A program made the translations under genes and the position numbers. A stretch of 59,923 bases of DNA, taken from contig JAIQFY010000029.1 in assembly GCA_020072965.1 (NCBI GenBank), positions 1 through 59,923 on the forward strand, written 5' to 3'. Positions 36,141-45,480 of the stretch are shown piece by piece (within the stretch, counting starts at the first letter, position 1; every line of letters starts with the position of its first letter). Under the pieces are notes generated by a model. It worked only from the letters and a program-made list of their open reading frames with translations, was not told where the DNA came from and searched no databases. Origin of the DNA: Terriglobia bacterium (GTDB lineage: Bacteria; Acidobacteriota; Terriglobia; JAIQFV01).

Positions 36141-38735
36141 CTACCTCCCGTGCTTCTGGAGTTCTTCGACCTGTTGCTCGAGTTTCTGGTTGGAGCGCTT
36201 CAACTCATCGATCTCAGACTGCAGCTTTGCCGAGTCTGCCCTGGCATTCATGCCAGCCCTTATCTGTTCCATTGCCTCGACGGCCGCATCGGCCACGCCG
36301 GCCTCCCCGAACCTTCCTCCATGTCCCGCACGCCCGGCAATCTCCTCCAATTTCGGCATGACCTCGGGATCTTTCAACGCTCCAAGCGCCCTGATGGCCC
36401 GGGCACGCATAAAGACGTTGGGATCCTCCGTAATCTCGATGAGCCTCTTGTGCACTTCCTTGTTCCCTTGCCCCAGGCGACTCAGCGTGTTAACGGCAGC
36501 AAAGCGGAGTGCGTCGGGCTTCCCATAGGCCGAGTCCTCCAGGGCCAAAGGGATGGCGCTTTTATCCTCCAGGAGATTGAACGCCGAATAAATGCCGGTG
36601 GCCACAGTTCGATAAGGATGTGTGTCCAATTTTTTCTTCAGTATCTCGAAGGCCTCCGGAGCCTTGATTTTTGCGAGCGCCTCGGCGGCGCTGGCTTCCG
36701 CAGCATAGCTGTCATCTTTCTCCAGGATGCTTTTGAGGATTGCGGCGGCGCGCCCATCCTTCTCAAAATTCCCCAGCATTCGTGCGACTGCATCCCGAAC
36801 ATGAGAGTCCTTGTCTTCAATTCCGATCTCCAAGGCTTCCCGTGCAGCCGGCGATCGCATCGAGCCCAATGCCTCAGCCACCGCCACACGCACCCCGTAG
36901 AAGGAGTCGCTCCTCAACACGGCCCTCAAAGCCGCCACGGCAGCAGGATCGGCGCCAACCTTCCCAAGTTCCTGGGCGGCCCATCGGCGATCCTGCCCTT
37001 CTTTGGCTTCCCTCACCTGGCGAATCAGCTCCTCTGTTGATTTCCTGAGGTCAATCTTCTTGAGAACTCGATTCCCCGGATCAAAAAGGACCAGGGCCGG
37101 AGCCGCATCGAGCGGAAAATAAAAGTTCTGCGTCTTTTCGCTGATTTCAACAGCGTAGGTCTTCTCCCCGCCGGCGGTATGAATCTCAATGTTGACCGGG
37201 ATCCGAAACAGTAAAGTAGTCGAGTCGACGGTCTGCATCTGCTCGACATGCAGGGTCTCGACTTTCCGGGAGTCGTCCCAACTTGCCACCACCTTCAATT
37301 CCGGATATCCGGCGTGAAACACCCATTCATTGAAGAACCAGTCCAGGTTGCGTCCACTGGATTCTTCCATCGCCTTTTCAAAATCGGACGTCATTACGTT
37401 CTTCGCCTGATTTGAGGAGACGTAGTTTTGGATCCCGGCAAAGAAGACCTTATCCCCCAGAACGGTGCGCAGCATATCGAGGACGCGCGCGCCTTTCTGG
37501 TATGTCGTGGCATCGAAAAGATGAGAGTTATCTTTGTAGTAGTGAGTCACGATCGGCCGCCGGTAACGCAGGTCCTCATTGAAGAAATTCTGCTCAAATT
37601 GCCGCAGGTGTTCGCGGTATTCTTCATAACCCAGGTGGTGCTCACGATACAGCGACTCAAAGAAAGAGGCGAATCCTTCGTTCAGCCAGATGTGGGCCCA
37701 ATCCGTACAGGTCAGCAGGTCGCCAAACCACTGGTGTGCCAGTTCGTGGGCCACCAGGCCGAGGCTGGAATAATCCTGCTCGGCACGCTCATCATGCAAT
37801 GTCTGATCCGTCTGGGTTGTGGCGGAGATGTTCTCCATACCTCCGCCATACCGCTCCACGGCCGACTGTGCATACTTCTCATAAGGGTATTCGCGTTTCG
37901 TAATCTCAGAGAAGAAGGCGACCATGTCGGGAGTCAAGCCAAATGAGCGATCCCCGGTGGCTTTGTCGACTCCTGGGGCAATGTAGTAATCCACGGGGGT
38001 GTCCTTGTACCTCGCCTCGTATTTGGTGAAGGGGCCCACCACCAGGGAAGTTAGATAGGAGCTGTGAGGAACCGATTCCTTCCAGTGGAAGGTCTTAGTA
38101 TGAGCGGTTTCATTGGCCGTGACCGAAAGCAGTTTTCCATTTGAGATGACCATCTCATTGTCCGGCACGGTCACGATGACTTCGCTTGTGGACCGATCGT
38201 TGGGAGAGTCGTAACAAGGAAACCAGAAGTGATTGAACTCCGACTCTCCCTGGGTCCAAATCTCGGGCGCCAGGGTGGGATAGGCCTTGTCAGGATTGAT
38301 GAAATACATCCCGTTGACGGGCGTCCCGTGGTAGGCGATCCCCACCTCGACCTTCTCTCCCCTCGCCCTCGGATGATCGAGATCGATAACAAGACTGTCC
38401 GGTTCAATACGAAACTTGAGTGGGGTCCCGTTGCCATTCGTGACGCGGTCAATCGTCAGCCCCGAGCTGTCAAGCTGGATGATACTAAACTCGTCGCGGA
38501 AGGGGGTGAGCGTGACCGTGTCCAATCCACGGACCTCATGTTTCGCCTGGTCAAAAGAGAGGTCCAGTTTGTAATGCTCCACATGAAAGAAGCGCGTCCG
38601 CGCCGGTTGGTACGTTGCACCTGGATCAAAGGGTTTGTAAGGCGATGAGGGGGCCGGCGTCTGCGCATAAAGCGAAGACACTAGAAGAACACAAGAGCAG
38701 AAAAACACAAGTCCACGGATGCGGCTGAATTGCAC
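36141..38735 (-). CDS. Secreted M1-family aminopeptidase with HEAT repeats
   Basis: The 864-residue protein has a signal peptide (ending LLVSSLYAQ) and the M1 fold with the GGMENISATTQ exopeptidase motif. The zinc site VAHELAHQWFGDLLT has His330, and the distant Glu is in WLNEGFASF. After the catalytic domain, about 250 residues of HEAT-like repeats follow (AAVAALRAVLRSDSFYG..., REALEIGIEDKDSHVRDAVARML). A short coiled coil (DELKRSNQKLEQQVEELQ) ends the protein. It should act outside the inner membrane on peptide N-termini. It is monocistronic, with the coil possibly mediating oligomerisation. Confidence 0.92.
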   Translation of the reverse strand: MQFSRIRGLVFFCSCVLLVSSLYAQTPAPSSPYKPFDPGATYQPARTRFFHVEHYKLDLSFDQAKHEVRGLDTVTLTPFRDEFSIIQLDSSGLTIDRVTNGNGTPLKFRIEPDSLVIDLDHPRARGEKVEVGIAYHGTPVNGMYFINPDKAYPTLAPEIWTQGESEFNHFWFPCYDSPNDRSTSEVIVTVPDNEMVISNGKLLSVTANETAHTKTFHWKESVPHSSYLTSLVVGPFTKYEARYKDTPVDYYIAPGVDKATGDRSFGLTPDMVAFFSEITKREYPYEKYAQSAVERYGGGMENISATTQTDQTLHDERAEQDYSSLGLVAHELAHQWFGDLLTCTDWAHIWLNEGFASFFESLYREHHLGYEEYREHLRQFEQNFFNEDLRYRRPIVTHYYKDNSHLFDATTYQKGARVLDMLRTVLGDKVFFAGIQNYVSSNQAKNVMTSDFEKAMEESSGRNLDWFFNEWVFHAGYPELKVVASWDDSRKVETLHVEQMQTVDSTTLLFRIPVNIEIHTAGGEKTYAVEISEKTQNFYFPLDAAPALVLFDPGNRVLKKIDLRKSTEELIRQVREAKEGQDRRWAAQELGKVGADPAAVAALRAVLRSDSFYGVRVAVAEALGSMRSPAAREALEIGIEDKDSHVRDAVARMLGNFEKDGRAAAILKSILEKDDSYAAEASAAEALAKIKAPEAFEILKKKLDTHPYRTVATGIYSAFNLLEDKSAIPLALEDSAYGKPDALRFAAVNTLSRLGQGNKEVHKRLIEITEDPNVFMRARAIRALGALKDPEVMPKLEEIAGRAGHGGRFGEAGVADAAVEAMEQIRAGMNARADSAKLQSEIDELKRSNQKLEQQVEELQKHGR

Positions 38736-39013
38736 GGAAGTCCTCCCCGGAAAGATTCTTCAGATTGGGTTTTACCAGGCGGGAAGTCTACCAAGCTTTG
38801 CGGGGAGAGACAAGGAGGTTTGGCGTCACATGACAAGAGATGCAACGAGAGAATCCAATCTTTTCAAGGGAGTAAATACCCCTCAGTCTTTCAAGGTGCG
38901 CAGATTACTTGTTTAGGAGAGTCTATCACCGTCCCGCGCGCCAGGAGTCCAGTGAGGGCTTGCGGCTCTGCCGCCTCCCGTTTTGCGGGACGGTATGCCT
39001 TCGGCGCACTCAT

Positions 39014-40333
39014 CTACGGGTTTGTTGCAGGAATCAAATTCTTAACGACCACTCCGCCTTTCATAACGAACAACGTTCGCTTCAGCGTGTCGATGTTCTG
39101 GAGGGGATTGTCTGCGACCGCCACCAGGTCCGCCAGCTTTCCTGCTTCGATCGACCCCACCTGATCCAGCCATTCCATAAGCGCGGCGGCGTTGATTGTC
39201 CCCGCCTGGATGGCTGCCAGGGGAGTCATTCCGTACTTGACCATCCACGAGAACTCCTCCGCCTGCGTGCCGTGCGGAAAAGGCCCGACGTCGGAGCCCA
39301 TCGCGATCTTCACGCCCACTGCGAGAGCGCTTTCGAAATGTTTGTGTCGCAATTGAAGCACAATTTTCCCTCGTGCCAGGGCGGCTGGTCCCGTCGCATG
39401 GGCCACATTCCATTCCGTCACGGTGAACGTGGGAACCAGGTAAATCCCTTTCTGCTTCATCAACAATAACGTCCTGTCATCGAGATAGTACCCATGCTCG
39501 ATGGAATAGACTCCCGCCTCTGCGGAAACCCGCGCACCCTCTCCCCCGGTGGCATGGACCGCCACTTTCTTCCCGATGCGGGCCGCCTCACTGACAGCAG
39601 CTTGCATTTCCTCCAGGGTAAACTGCGGAACCGTCCTGTAATTCTCGGGAGAAACAACCTGGTCCGCCCCGGTGGCATAAATCTTGACGAAATCAGCCCC
39701 CTCCTTGATTTGGAACCGGATAGCTTTTCTTAATCCCTCGATCCCCTCGACCATCATGGCATTGGGGATCATATTCACCGCGGGATTATATCCGAAGAAA
39801 TCCTCGTGGCCGCCCTCGACCGAGATGGCCTGCGTGGACACCTGCAAACGGGGCCCGGGGATTTCCTTGTTCGCAATGGCATTGCGGAGGTCGACATCGG
39901 CGGCCTCGGCACCCTCAGTCCCCAAGTCGCGCTCGCTTGTGAATCCAGCCATTAGATCGGCTTCCGCATTCCTCACCGCCATGATGGTCCGCTTCGCCAC
40001 GGTTTCCCGCAAGGTTTGAATGTCCTGGGGACCGGGATGAAGGAAAAGATGGACATGCGTGTCAATGAATCCGGGCAACAAGGTCGCCTCTCCCAGATCG
40101 ATCACCCTGACTCCCGCCGGTATGTGGACTTCCTGCGTCCTGCCTACCCGAGTGATTCGTTCCCCATCGATGAGGACGGTCTGATGGTCAACCATCACAC
40201 CGTTTTTCACATCCAGCAAGCGGCCGCACCGAATCGCCACTGTTTGTTCAGAGGTAGTTCCCCCCGGCTGGCCATTCGACGAGACTGCGATTAAACCAAG
40301 AAAGAGAAATGCACCGATCCACCGTTTCACCAA
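39014..40333 (-). CDS. Secreted metal-dependent amidohydrolase
   Basis: The 439-residue amidohydrolase-superfamily enzyme carries a signal peptide (MVKRWIGAFLFLGLIAVSSNG). Metal ligands and family blocks are GFIDTHVHLFLHPG, DFVKIYATGAD (Lys, likely carbamylated), VAVHATGGEGA, IEHGYYLDD and GSDVGPFPHG. The C-terminal AGKLADLVAVADNPLQNI closes the composite barrel. These are often annotated as imidazolonepropionase-like or Xaa-Pro dipeptidase-like. The substrate is unknown. It sits between two secreted peptidases on the same strand, which suggests a role in peptide breakdown. Confidence 0.88.
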   Translation of the reverse strand: MVKRWIGAFLFLGLIAVSSNGQPGGTTSEQTVAIRCGRLLDVKNGVMVDHQTVLIDGERITRVGRTQEVHIPAGVRVIDLGEATLLPGFIDTHVHLFLHPGPQDIQTLRETVAKRTIMAVRNAEADLMAGFTSERDLGTEGAEAADVDLRNAIANKEIPGPRLQVSTQAISVEGGHEDFFGYNPAVNMIPNAMMVEGIEGLRKAIRFQIKEGADFVKIYATGADQVVSPENYRTVPQFTLEEMQAAVSEAARIGKKVAVHATGGEGARVSAEAGVYSIEHGYYLDDRTLLLMKQKGIYLVPTFTVTEWNVAHATGPAALARGKIVLQLRHKHFESALAVGVKIAMGSDVGPFPHGTQAEEFSWMVKYGMTPLAAIQAGTINAAALMEWLDQVGSIEAGKLADLVAVADNPLQNIDTLKRTLFVMKGGVVVKNLIPATNP

Positions 40334-40501
40334 AAACCTCCCTACAACCTGGACTTAGGAATTCATGATTACCGGCGGACTGGCGGACACTCCGGTTTCC
40401 CGGAGTGTGCGCTCATCCATAACTGCCATGACAAGCTCTTACAGCCATCGCAAAAACGCCATAGCGGCGCGAGCGGTCATGATTCCTGCCTTTTCGGCCT
40501 C

Positions 40502-42598
40502 CTACTTCCTAATGCCTTCCAGCTCATCCGCAATAGTTCCCGCACCATAAATCTTTCGCAGTGCTTCGATGATGCCCTGCGAGGCGACCGCGACGGCGCG
40601 CGCCTCCTTCTCGCTGTAAACAAAGTCGAGGGCCAGCGATTGAATGTTCCCATCGAAGATCAAACCGACGATTTCAGCATTGCGGCTGATGACCGGACTC
40701 CCCGAGTTGCCTCCGATGATGTCGGCGGTATTGACGGTGTTGAGAGGAGTCGAAAGCTGGAGCGCCGCTTTCTTTTCGAGCCAGCTCTTGGGCATCTCAT
40801 AGGGAGGCTTGTTCTCGTGCTTGCTGGCATGCTCGTAGGCACCCGCAAACGCGGTGAAGTAGGAGATCTTCGTCCCTTTCTCCATGTAACCCTTCACCGT
40901 TCCGAAAGAGAGGCGAAGCGTAAACGTCGCATCCGGGTAGATCGAGGTGCCCTTCAGCGCAAAAATGGCTTTGGAGATGAGGGCATAATTCTGGCGTTCC
41001 ACTCCCTGGACGTTGTCCTCATAACGTTTGCGGAGTTTGCGCGCCTCCGGATCGATCCTCTTTGCGAACACGATCATGGGGTCGGTGGAGTCCTGGATGG
41101 CCTTTTCCCCACCCTCGGCCAGGCTCTTGCGGACCTCGACATCCTTCAGTTTTGTGCCTGAAACCAGCTCATCGGCCAGCTGGCTGGGGCTCTTTCCGCC
41201 CAGGACCTCCTCGACCAACGGGTTGTCTTTCCCTAGTTGATCCTGGAAGAAGGTCAATGAGGAGGAGAGCTTGTGTTTCTCATAATCGTCGTAAATGGGC
41301 GCCGATGAGAACAATTGAAATTGGAGGGAAGCGAGATTGGACTCCCGGTATTCGCGGAGACGGTCGGGGTTTGGCTTTTGCTTCTCGGCGGCGAGACGCA
41401 CCAGTACCCGGGCAAACTGGAACAAATCAGATTCCAGCGCGGATCCCCCTTCCAAAAAGGAATAGGGCTTGCTGAAGGTCGCCAGCTCCTGGCGCGACTT
41501 GGCAATGGCATTCCAGGCGCCCCCAAATTCACCTTTCATTTTCGAATCGGCCTCAACCTTGGCACGCAGTTGCTTTTCCTCGTTCGCCTTCTTGTTCATC
41601 AATTCGGGATCGCGCAGCGCCACCTCTTCCTCACGAATCGCCTTCAGACTATTTTCTATTCCGAAAATATCTTCCTTTGCAATGCGGGTCTGCTCCGGCC
41701 CGCGCTCGCTAAACTTGAGCAAATTACTGCGGTCCCACTCCAGCAAATTCAGTACGAAAGGAAATCCGACGTCCCGCAGATACTCCAAATGTGCAAGGGT
41801 GTTCAGCCGGCTGGTGGAGCCGGGATTGCCCGAGACAAATACGAGTTCATTCTCGGCGGCCCCATTCTTGCTCCATTTGAAATAGTCCTTAATGACGGCG
41901 TGCTTGTCGTTCTCGTAGACGCGGAACAGGCAGAGATCGAGGTCGTAGCGGGGATAAGTAAAATTGTCGGGATCCCCGCCAAAGAACGCAATGCCAAATT
42001 CGGGCGCGAACACCAGCCGGACATCGGTGTACTTCTTATACCGGTAGAGATGGTACCGGCCGCCCTGGTAAAGGGTGATCACATCACAGCGCAATCCTGT
42101 CTGGGTGGAGCATTCCTTTTCCACGTCCGCCATCGCACCTCGGCGGGCTGTGTTGGCGTCACCCGGGTTCATTTCCGGCTTCACGGCGGCATTCACCCGC
42201 GCCGTGACGTCTTCGATGCTTTCCAGCACGTTCAATTCAAGATCCGGACACTTGGCTTCGTCGGCGCGCTGCTTCGCCCAGAATCCGTTGCGGTAGTAAT
42301 CGGTCTTTTCGTTGGATAGCTTTTGCATGCAGTCGGCGCCCACATGGTGGTTCGTCATCACCATTCCGTCCGCTGAAACAAATGATCCCGATCCTCCGTT
42401 GTTAAACCGAACCGAAGAGAGACGCACGTGCGTAAGCCATGCTTCGGTGGGCTCAAAACCGTACCGGGCCTTCAGTTCAGCCTTGGGCACGAGGTTGAAC
42501 GGCCACATGCCCTCGTCGGCTAACAGAGGACCAGGTGCCGCCAGCCAGCCAGCGCACAACAGAAAAAGAAAAATGATCAAGCCTTTGCGGTGAATCAT
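40502..42598 (-). CDS. S46-family dipeptidyl-peptidase (DPP7-like)
   Basis: The 698-residue secreted serine peptidase has a signal peptide, a trypsin-like N-terminal start (GGSGSFVSADGMVMTNHHVGADCMQKLS, catalytic His in TNHH) and the catalytic Ser632 in IIGGNSGSPVISRN. The segment after it reads VGLIFDGNIQSL. The glycine at the substrate-pocket position resembles DPP7 (hydrophobic P1) rather than DPP11 (Arg, acidic P1). The enzyme would release dipeptides from peptide N-termini in the periplasm. It is part of a cluster with the amidohydrolase and the M1 aminopeptidase. Confidence 0.9.
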   Translation of the reverse strand: MIHRKGLIIFLFLLCAGWLAAPGPLLADEGMWPFNLVPKAELKARYGFEPTEAWLTHVRLSSVRFNNGGSGSFVSADGMVMTNHHVGADCMQKLSNEKTDYYRNGFWAKQRADEAKCPDLELNVLESIEDVTARVNAAVKPEMNPGDANTARRGAMADVEKECSTQTGLRCDVITLYQGGRYHLYRYKKYTDVRLVFAPEFGIAFFGGDPDNFTYPRYDLDLCLFRVYENDKHAVIKDYFKWSKNGAAENELVFVSGNPGSTSRLNTLAHLEYLRDVGFPFVLNLLEWDRSNLLKFSERGPEQTRIAKEDIFGIENSLKAIREEEVALRDPELMNKKANEEKQLRAKVEADSKMKGEFGGAWNAIAKSRQELATFSKPYSFLEGGSALESDLFQFARVLVRLAAEKQKPNPDRLREYRESNLASLQFQLFSSAPIYDDYEKHKLSSSLTFFQDQLGKDNPLVEEVLGGKSPSQLADELVSGTKLKDVEVRKSLAEGGEKAIQDSTDPMIVFAKRIDPEARKLRKRYEDNVQGVERQNYALISKAIFALKGTSIYPDATFTLRLSFGTVKGYMEKGTKISYFTAFAGAYEHASKHENKPPYEMPKSWLEKKAALQLSTPLNTVNTADIIGGNSGSPVISRNAEIVGLIFDGNIQSLALDFVYSEKEARAVAVASQGIIEALRKIYGAGTIADELEGIRK

Positions 42599-43121
42599 CG
42601 GGTGATCTCCTCAAAAATTGGTTTGTTAGTCGTAATAGTCCGGGAAGATGAGTTCTTATACCCAGGGCAATTGAATGGGTCGCTCGAAGTCGATGGATTC
42701 AAATAAGGGCCGAAAAAAAAGCGGCCCCAGAAGGGTTACAGGAATTGAACCGATGACATACAGATCCAGTCAGCCTTCAAACACGAAGCTATACATCCAC
42801 CCACCTGTTGCGGGACAAACGAGAACGCTCGAAATACTAGCATAAAACAAGAGGATGGGCGATTCGGGGTTGCTCGAAGCCGGGTTGGACGATAAAATCA
42901 AGCGGCTATAGGTCAGGGCTGATTGCCAGACCCAAGGAAGCCGGAACCCAGACCCGATTTTATGCGGGAGCCGGAACACCCGGAGACCGGCCTTTGATGA
43001 AATGCTCGCCAGAGCACCTTCATTTCAAACCGCAGTTTTTCCGTCTTCCGGATTCCTGGCCTCTTCCAAGAGGTTTCTCTTGATCATGGTTGACACATGT
43101 TCTGCTGAGAAGATTTCTAAA
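42599..43121. other. Intergenic region with a T-loop palindrome
   Basis: About 520 bp between divergent genes. At 42707-42727 GGGCCG and CGGCCC flank an eight-A run. On the minus strand 42734-42756 looks superficially like a tRNA T arm (GGTTCAATTCC), but no complete tRNA can be drawn. No gene is seen. Confidence 0.4.
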
Positions 43122-43841
43122 ATGAGGAAATTCGGCCTCAAGTTCCTGTTCAGGGGCCATGGACCCCTCAGACGATGCTCCATCCCCCTGTTGGCCGCAT
43201 GTCTTCTCTTGAGTCCGGGGGCCCTGCGCGCCGAATACGTAGTGTTCAAGAACGGCTCCCAACTTCAAATCAGTTTTCACCTTCTTGAGGCCGACAATAA
43301 AGTGAAACTTATACTCAAGAGTGAGGGATTTGCCGTGGTGGAGGCGAGCTCCATCGAAAAGTTCGAGCAGGAGGATTATGTTCCGCCCCAGCCCGATATG
43401 AAGGCGCTGCAACTCCCGCCTCTGCCCTTGCCGTCCTATGCGGCGCCGTACCATAAACTCATTGTGGAGGCCTCCAAAAGCACGGGGCTTCACGAGATGT
43501 TGATTGCCACGGTTATTGAAGCGGAATCAAACTTCGATCGCTATGCCGTCTCGCGCAAAGGCGCCCGGGGATTGATGCAGTTGACTCCGCAAACCGCCAG
43601 CGATCTCGGCGTGCACTCCATCTACGACCCCAAAGAAAATATCCTTGCCGGGGCTCGGTATCTTCGAGATCTCCTGACACAATTCAAAAACGATCTCAGC
43701 CTGGCCCTCGCGGCCTACAATGCAGGCCCCGACAAAGTTCTCTCTTACCGAGGCATCCCTCCGTTTCGGGAAACACAGGATTATGTTCGAAAGGTGGTGT
43801 CACGATTTGCCCGCAGAAGAGAAAACACTGCGGGCCTGTGA
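43122..43841 (+). CDS. Lytic transglycosylase with SLT domain
   Basis: This secreted protein cleaves peptidoglycan glycan strands. A signal sequence (LLAACLLLSPGALRAE) precedes a short segment (YVVFKNGSQLQISFHLLEADNKVKLIL), then the SLT domain. Catalytic Glu lies in VIEAESNFDRYAVSRKGARGLMQLTPQTA, and AAYNAGPDKV follows, both typical. I chose the ATG at 43122; an upstream ATG at 43002 would add 40 residues without a hydrophobic start. The gene is adjacent to, and convergent with, the pseudopilin end of the pilus/secretion operon. It might open the wall for that apparatus. Confidence 0.9.
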   Translation: MRKFGLKFLFRGHGPLRRCSIPLLAACLLLSPGALRAEYVVFKNGSQLQISFHLLEADNKVKLILKSEGFAVVEASSIEKFEQEDYVPPQPDMKALQLPPLPLPSYAAPYHKLIVEASKSTGLHEMLIATVIEAESNFDRYAVSRKGARGLMQLTPQTASDLGVHSIYDPKENILAGARYLRDLLTQFKNDLSLALAAYNAGPDKVLSYRGIPPFRETQDYVRKVVSRFARRRENTAGL

Positions 43842-43871
43842 CTCCCGTTGAATGAAGTCCTATTCCATCTG

Positions 43872-43905
43872 AGCCCCGCGTTTTTTGCGGAGCGAGGGCG
43901 GGGCT
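43872..43905. terminator. Possible terminator between convergent genes
   Basis: AGCCCCGC and GCGGGGCT form an 8-bp stem with an inner CCGC/GCGG hairpin. A short T run (AGTTTTATTT) follows on the plus strand. It probably ends the transglycosylase transcript. Confidence 0.5.
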
Positions 43906-43914
43906 TAGAAAGTT

Positions 43915-44820
43915 TTATTTCTTCCTGGAGGGAGGGTTTCCGAACGGAGTCATCCCGGGGGGCTGAGAGGTTGGCGGAGAACCGGTTCTAGGCGGTGTAG
44001 TCACTGCTCCTGGAGTGGTTTGGCCGGGGGCGGAAGTTGTTCCCGGTGGCGGCTGGCCTGCGGCCTGACCGGGGGGCAAAAGCAAGGCCACTGAGACTCC
44101 CAGATAGCAGCCCGAGCCAGCCATTCGTCCGCCCGGCAGGACGATATACTCCATTTGATTGTAGTGATCATATCCTCCACATTCCATGAGGGCCTGCTCC
44201 GTAGACTGGCTGGCGACACCGACAATGGGAAGATTGGAGAGCTGAGTGGCGCTCAGTGATGAACTCCCGGTTCCAATAGAAGTAGTACCCTGACCCGGCG
44301 AGAACATCCCGGTTCCGGCGGGCCTGTTCGTGATGGATTGAGTGCCGGCCGCCACGGAGGTTCCGGTCGCAGAAGGGGCGTTGGGGGCCACAACCGTGAG
44401 TTGAGAGTCGAGCACCGCGCCATTGGGTCCCAAGTGGATAAAACGCCATTCGCCGTCCTTAGTCAGCGGATCCTTCCATTTCTTGCGTAGAAACCGGACG
44501 TTGTTTGTGTTCATGAGGGCGTCCAGCGAGGTTGGCCATTGATTGGGGAACTTCCGGTTATATGCCTGGATGGCGCGCAGATATTGCACGGCCCGAAACT
44601 GCATTTCCAGTTCCTTTTCACGTTTGGATTGGGTTTTCAAATCGGGCAGGGAGACGGCAATCGCGATTAACAAAAACGTGGCGAATATCATCAATGAGGC
44701 GAGGGCGAATCCCGATTCGGAACGGCCCGGATCCGTTCTCAGGGCAAGGATGCGGGAATGCTCCGCATTCCCGTCACCCCTTGTGAAGCGAGTCGGCCTT
44801 CTTGTGGGTTGGATCTTCAT
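43915..44820 (-). CDS. Prepilin-like (pseudopilin) protein with long Pro/Gly-rich tail
   Basis: The 301-residue protein carries a type IV prepilin-like leader and helix: GRSESGFALASLMIFATFLLIAIAVSLPDLK. Processing would be expected after the Gly before Phe. The conserved Glu at position 5 of the mature helix is replaced by Ser, as in GspK-like minor pseudopilins. The next 60 residues are pseudopilin-like (YLRAIQAYNRKFPNQWPTSLDALM). The rest is a variable Ser/Gly and then Pro/Thr/Gly-rich tail. It is last in the operon after the PilP-like gene. A leader longer than usual (about 37 residues) could mean that translation starts further downstream. Confidence 0.75.
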   Translation of the reverse strand: MKIQPTRRPTRFTRGDGNAEHSRILALRTDPGRSESGFALASLMIFATFLLIAIAVSLPDLKTQSKREKELEMQFRAVQYLRAIQAYNRKFPNQWPTSLDALMNTNNVRFLRKKWKDPLTKDGEWRFIHLGPNGAVLDSQLTVVAPNAPSATGTSVAAGTQSITNRPAGTGMFSPGQGTTSIGTGSSSLSATQLSNLPIVGVASQSTEQALMECGGYDHYNQMEYIVLPGGRMAGSGCYLGVSVALLLPPGQAAGQPPPGTTSAPGQTTPGAVTTPPRTGSPPTSQPPGMTPFGNPPSRKK

Positions 44821-44838
44821 AAAGACTGTCCCGATGCA

Positions 44839-45477
44839 CTACCCTTCGATCAAAGGCAATTGTTGGCGGTTCTTGTTTCGCATGTCTTCCACTTCCACGG
44901 AATTCACCCCGATTCGAACAATCCTGTAGCGGTTCGCGATGACCTCGCCTTCGGCAGCGATAAAAATGTCCAGGCCGTTGGTCAGGAAAACCTTCTTCTC
45001 CTTCGTTGCGCCATCCGTGGCGAACCCATAGTATTTCAAATCGATGGGAGGTGGCGGAGGCGGGGGTGGAGGGGGGGGAGGGGTGTTACGCCTGCGCTCC
45101 TCATCGGCAATATCCTTTGGGGTCTTAGGAGGTGGAGGCGGCGGGGGAGCCGCCTCGTAACGAAACAGATTTCGTTTTGTGGACGTATAGTCAGATATTG
45201 AAGAACGGTCGAGTTTCTCCAGGTGAATCGTTGGATCGATATTATTGATGTCAATTGCCTCCTGGCGGCGGCGTTGCCGATAATCCGCGGCCGTTTGCAG
45301 CTTCGAAGCTGGCTTCGGGGCCGGCGTCAGGGTCTGTGTCGATGGGGCGGTTTGCTGCCCCTGCCAGTTATTGATCGCGTAAACAACGGCGATAACGAGC
45401 AGAACCGCACATCCGAGGAGCATGTAGAGCTTCTTCCGGTCCTGAAATCCAAGATTCAAAAACACCTCCCCCGGCAA
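44839..45477 (-). CDS. PilP/GspC-like bitopic protein with polyproline linker
   Basis: The 212-residue protein has one N-terminal membrane helix (KLYMLLGCAVLLVIAVVYAI) and a basic/charged linker. Two proline runs follow (PPPPPPP, then 12 consecutive prolines). A C-terminal beta domain (IDLKYYGFATDGATKEKKVFLTNGLDIFIAAEGEVIANRYRIVRIGVNSVEVEDM) resembles the PilP or GspC homology region. It lies between PilO and the pseudopilin, where PilP is expected. Translation of the 12-Pro run should need elongation factor P. Confidence 0.65.
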   Translation of the reverse strand: MPGEVFLNLGFQDRKKLYMLLGCAVLLVIAVVYAINNWQGQQTAPSTQTLTPAPKPASKLQTAADYRQRRRQEAIDINNIDPTIHLEKLDRSSISDYTSTKRNLFRYEAAPPPPPPPKTPKDIADEERRRNTPPPPPPPPPPPPIDLKYYGFATDGATKEKKVFLTNGLDIFIAAEGEVIANRYRIVRIGVNSVEVEDMRNKNRQQLPLIEG

Positions 45478-45480
45478 TGC

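Noticed and set aside
35910-37040. Long plus-strand frame across the heptamer repeats and the end of the M1 peptidase
   Set aside because: It is antisense to the HEAT-repeat part of a convincing gene and begins inside repeat DNA.
42734-42756. tRNA-like T arm (GGTTCAATTCC on the minus strand)
   Set aside because: The T-stem has a mismatch and no acceptor, D or anticodon arms can be drawn around it, so I do not call a tRNA.
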